Positions 6,475 to 6,531 of a DNA stretch of 6,531 nt are shown here, one piece after another. The stretch is from Woeseiaceae bacterium (GTDB lineage Bacteria; Pseudomonadota; Gammaproteobacteria; Steroidobacterales; Woeseiaceae). The notes under the pieces are model-generated. The model was not told the origin of the DNA and ran no database searches. It worked only from the letters and a program-made list of their open reading frames with translations. The translations under genes were made by a program, and so were the position numbers. The stretch spans positions 7,796 through 14,326 of the forward strand of contig PBVS01000015.1 of assembly GCA_002728725.1 (NCBI GenBank), in the 5' to 3' direction. Positions within the stretch are counted from its first letter, which is position 1. Each line of letters starts with the position of its first letter.

Positions 6475-6531
6475 TTAAGCTGTAACTAGTTCTTGCTTTT
6501 TAGCTACCTTGCTTACCCAAAATTTGTCTAA
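6475..6531 (-). CDS. Possible C-terminal end of a convergent gene
   Basis: Read on the minus strand, the last 54 bases give 18 sense codons followed by TAA at 6477-6475. The translation ends in FWVSKVAKKQELVTA, which has a protein-like mix of residues. A frame this short stays open by chance often, so the call is weak. The product cannot be recognised. If real, it converges on the metallo-hydrolase gene with 7 bases between the stop codons. Confidence 0.3.
   Translation of the reverse strand, partial: LDKFWVSKVAKKQELVTA

Noticed and set aside
6469..6481. Small hairpin AGCTT-TTT-AAGCT after the MBL gene
   Set aside because: A 5-bp stem with a 3-base loop is weak, and no T-run follows directly on either strand.

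Overview
The window is AT-rich bacterial DNA with a compact run of genes, all clearly read on the + strand. The organism cannot be fixed from sequence alone. Low GC, Tat-exported TIM-barrel isomerases and a GMC dehydrogenase paired with a gluconate-2-dehydrogenase-subunit-3 protein are typical of Bacteroidota/Balneolota-like or other FCB-group bacteria, often marine. This placement is an inference from gene content. There are no tRNA or rRNA genes, CRISPR arrays, insertion sequences or transposases.

Layout: (1) bases 1-813 hold the 3' part of a hydroxypyruvate-isomerase-like TIM-barrel gene whose start lies before the window. (2) 825-1385 is a small Tat-signal protein of the gluconate 2-dehydrogenase subunit 3 family. 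(3) 1373-3097 is its partner, a flavin GMC-type sugar dehydrogenase that overlaps it by 13 bases. (4) 3099-3959 is a second TIM-barrel sugar isomerase/epimerase-like protein, with its own Tat signal. (5) 3976-5496 is an FAD oxidoreductase of the phytoene-desaturase/PYROXD2-like group with no export signal. These five genes have gaps of 11, -13, 1 and 16 bases and look like one transcription unit that begins upstream. (6) After a 104-base gap with a plausible promoter and a strong Shine-Dalgarno sequence comes an exported metallo-beta-lactamase-fold hydrolase (5601-6467). (7) The last 57 bases may hold the C-terminal end of a convergent minus-strand gene.

How the genes may work together: the GMC protein has no signal peptide, and its neighbour carries a twin-arginine signal. 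This matches the known 'hitchhiker' export of bacterial FAD sugar dehydrogenases such as FAD-glucose dehydrogenase and lactose/glucoside 3-dehydrogenase. The GMC protein also has a three-cysteine cluster like the Fe-S site of that group. The second TIM-barrel protein would share the periplasm. A reasonable hypothesis is a periplasmic route that oxidises a sugar, glycoside or polyol and then isomerises, epimerises or cleaves the keto-product. The substrate is unknown, and no cytochrome c electron acceptor is encoded here. No wholly new system is evident. The interest lies in this combination of genes and in the unexplained fifth gene.
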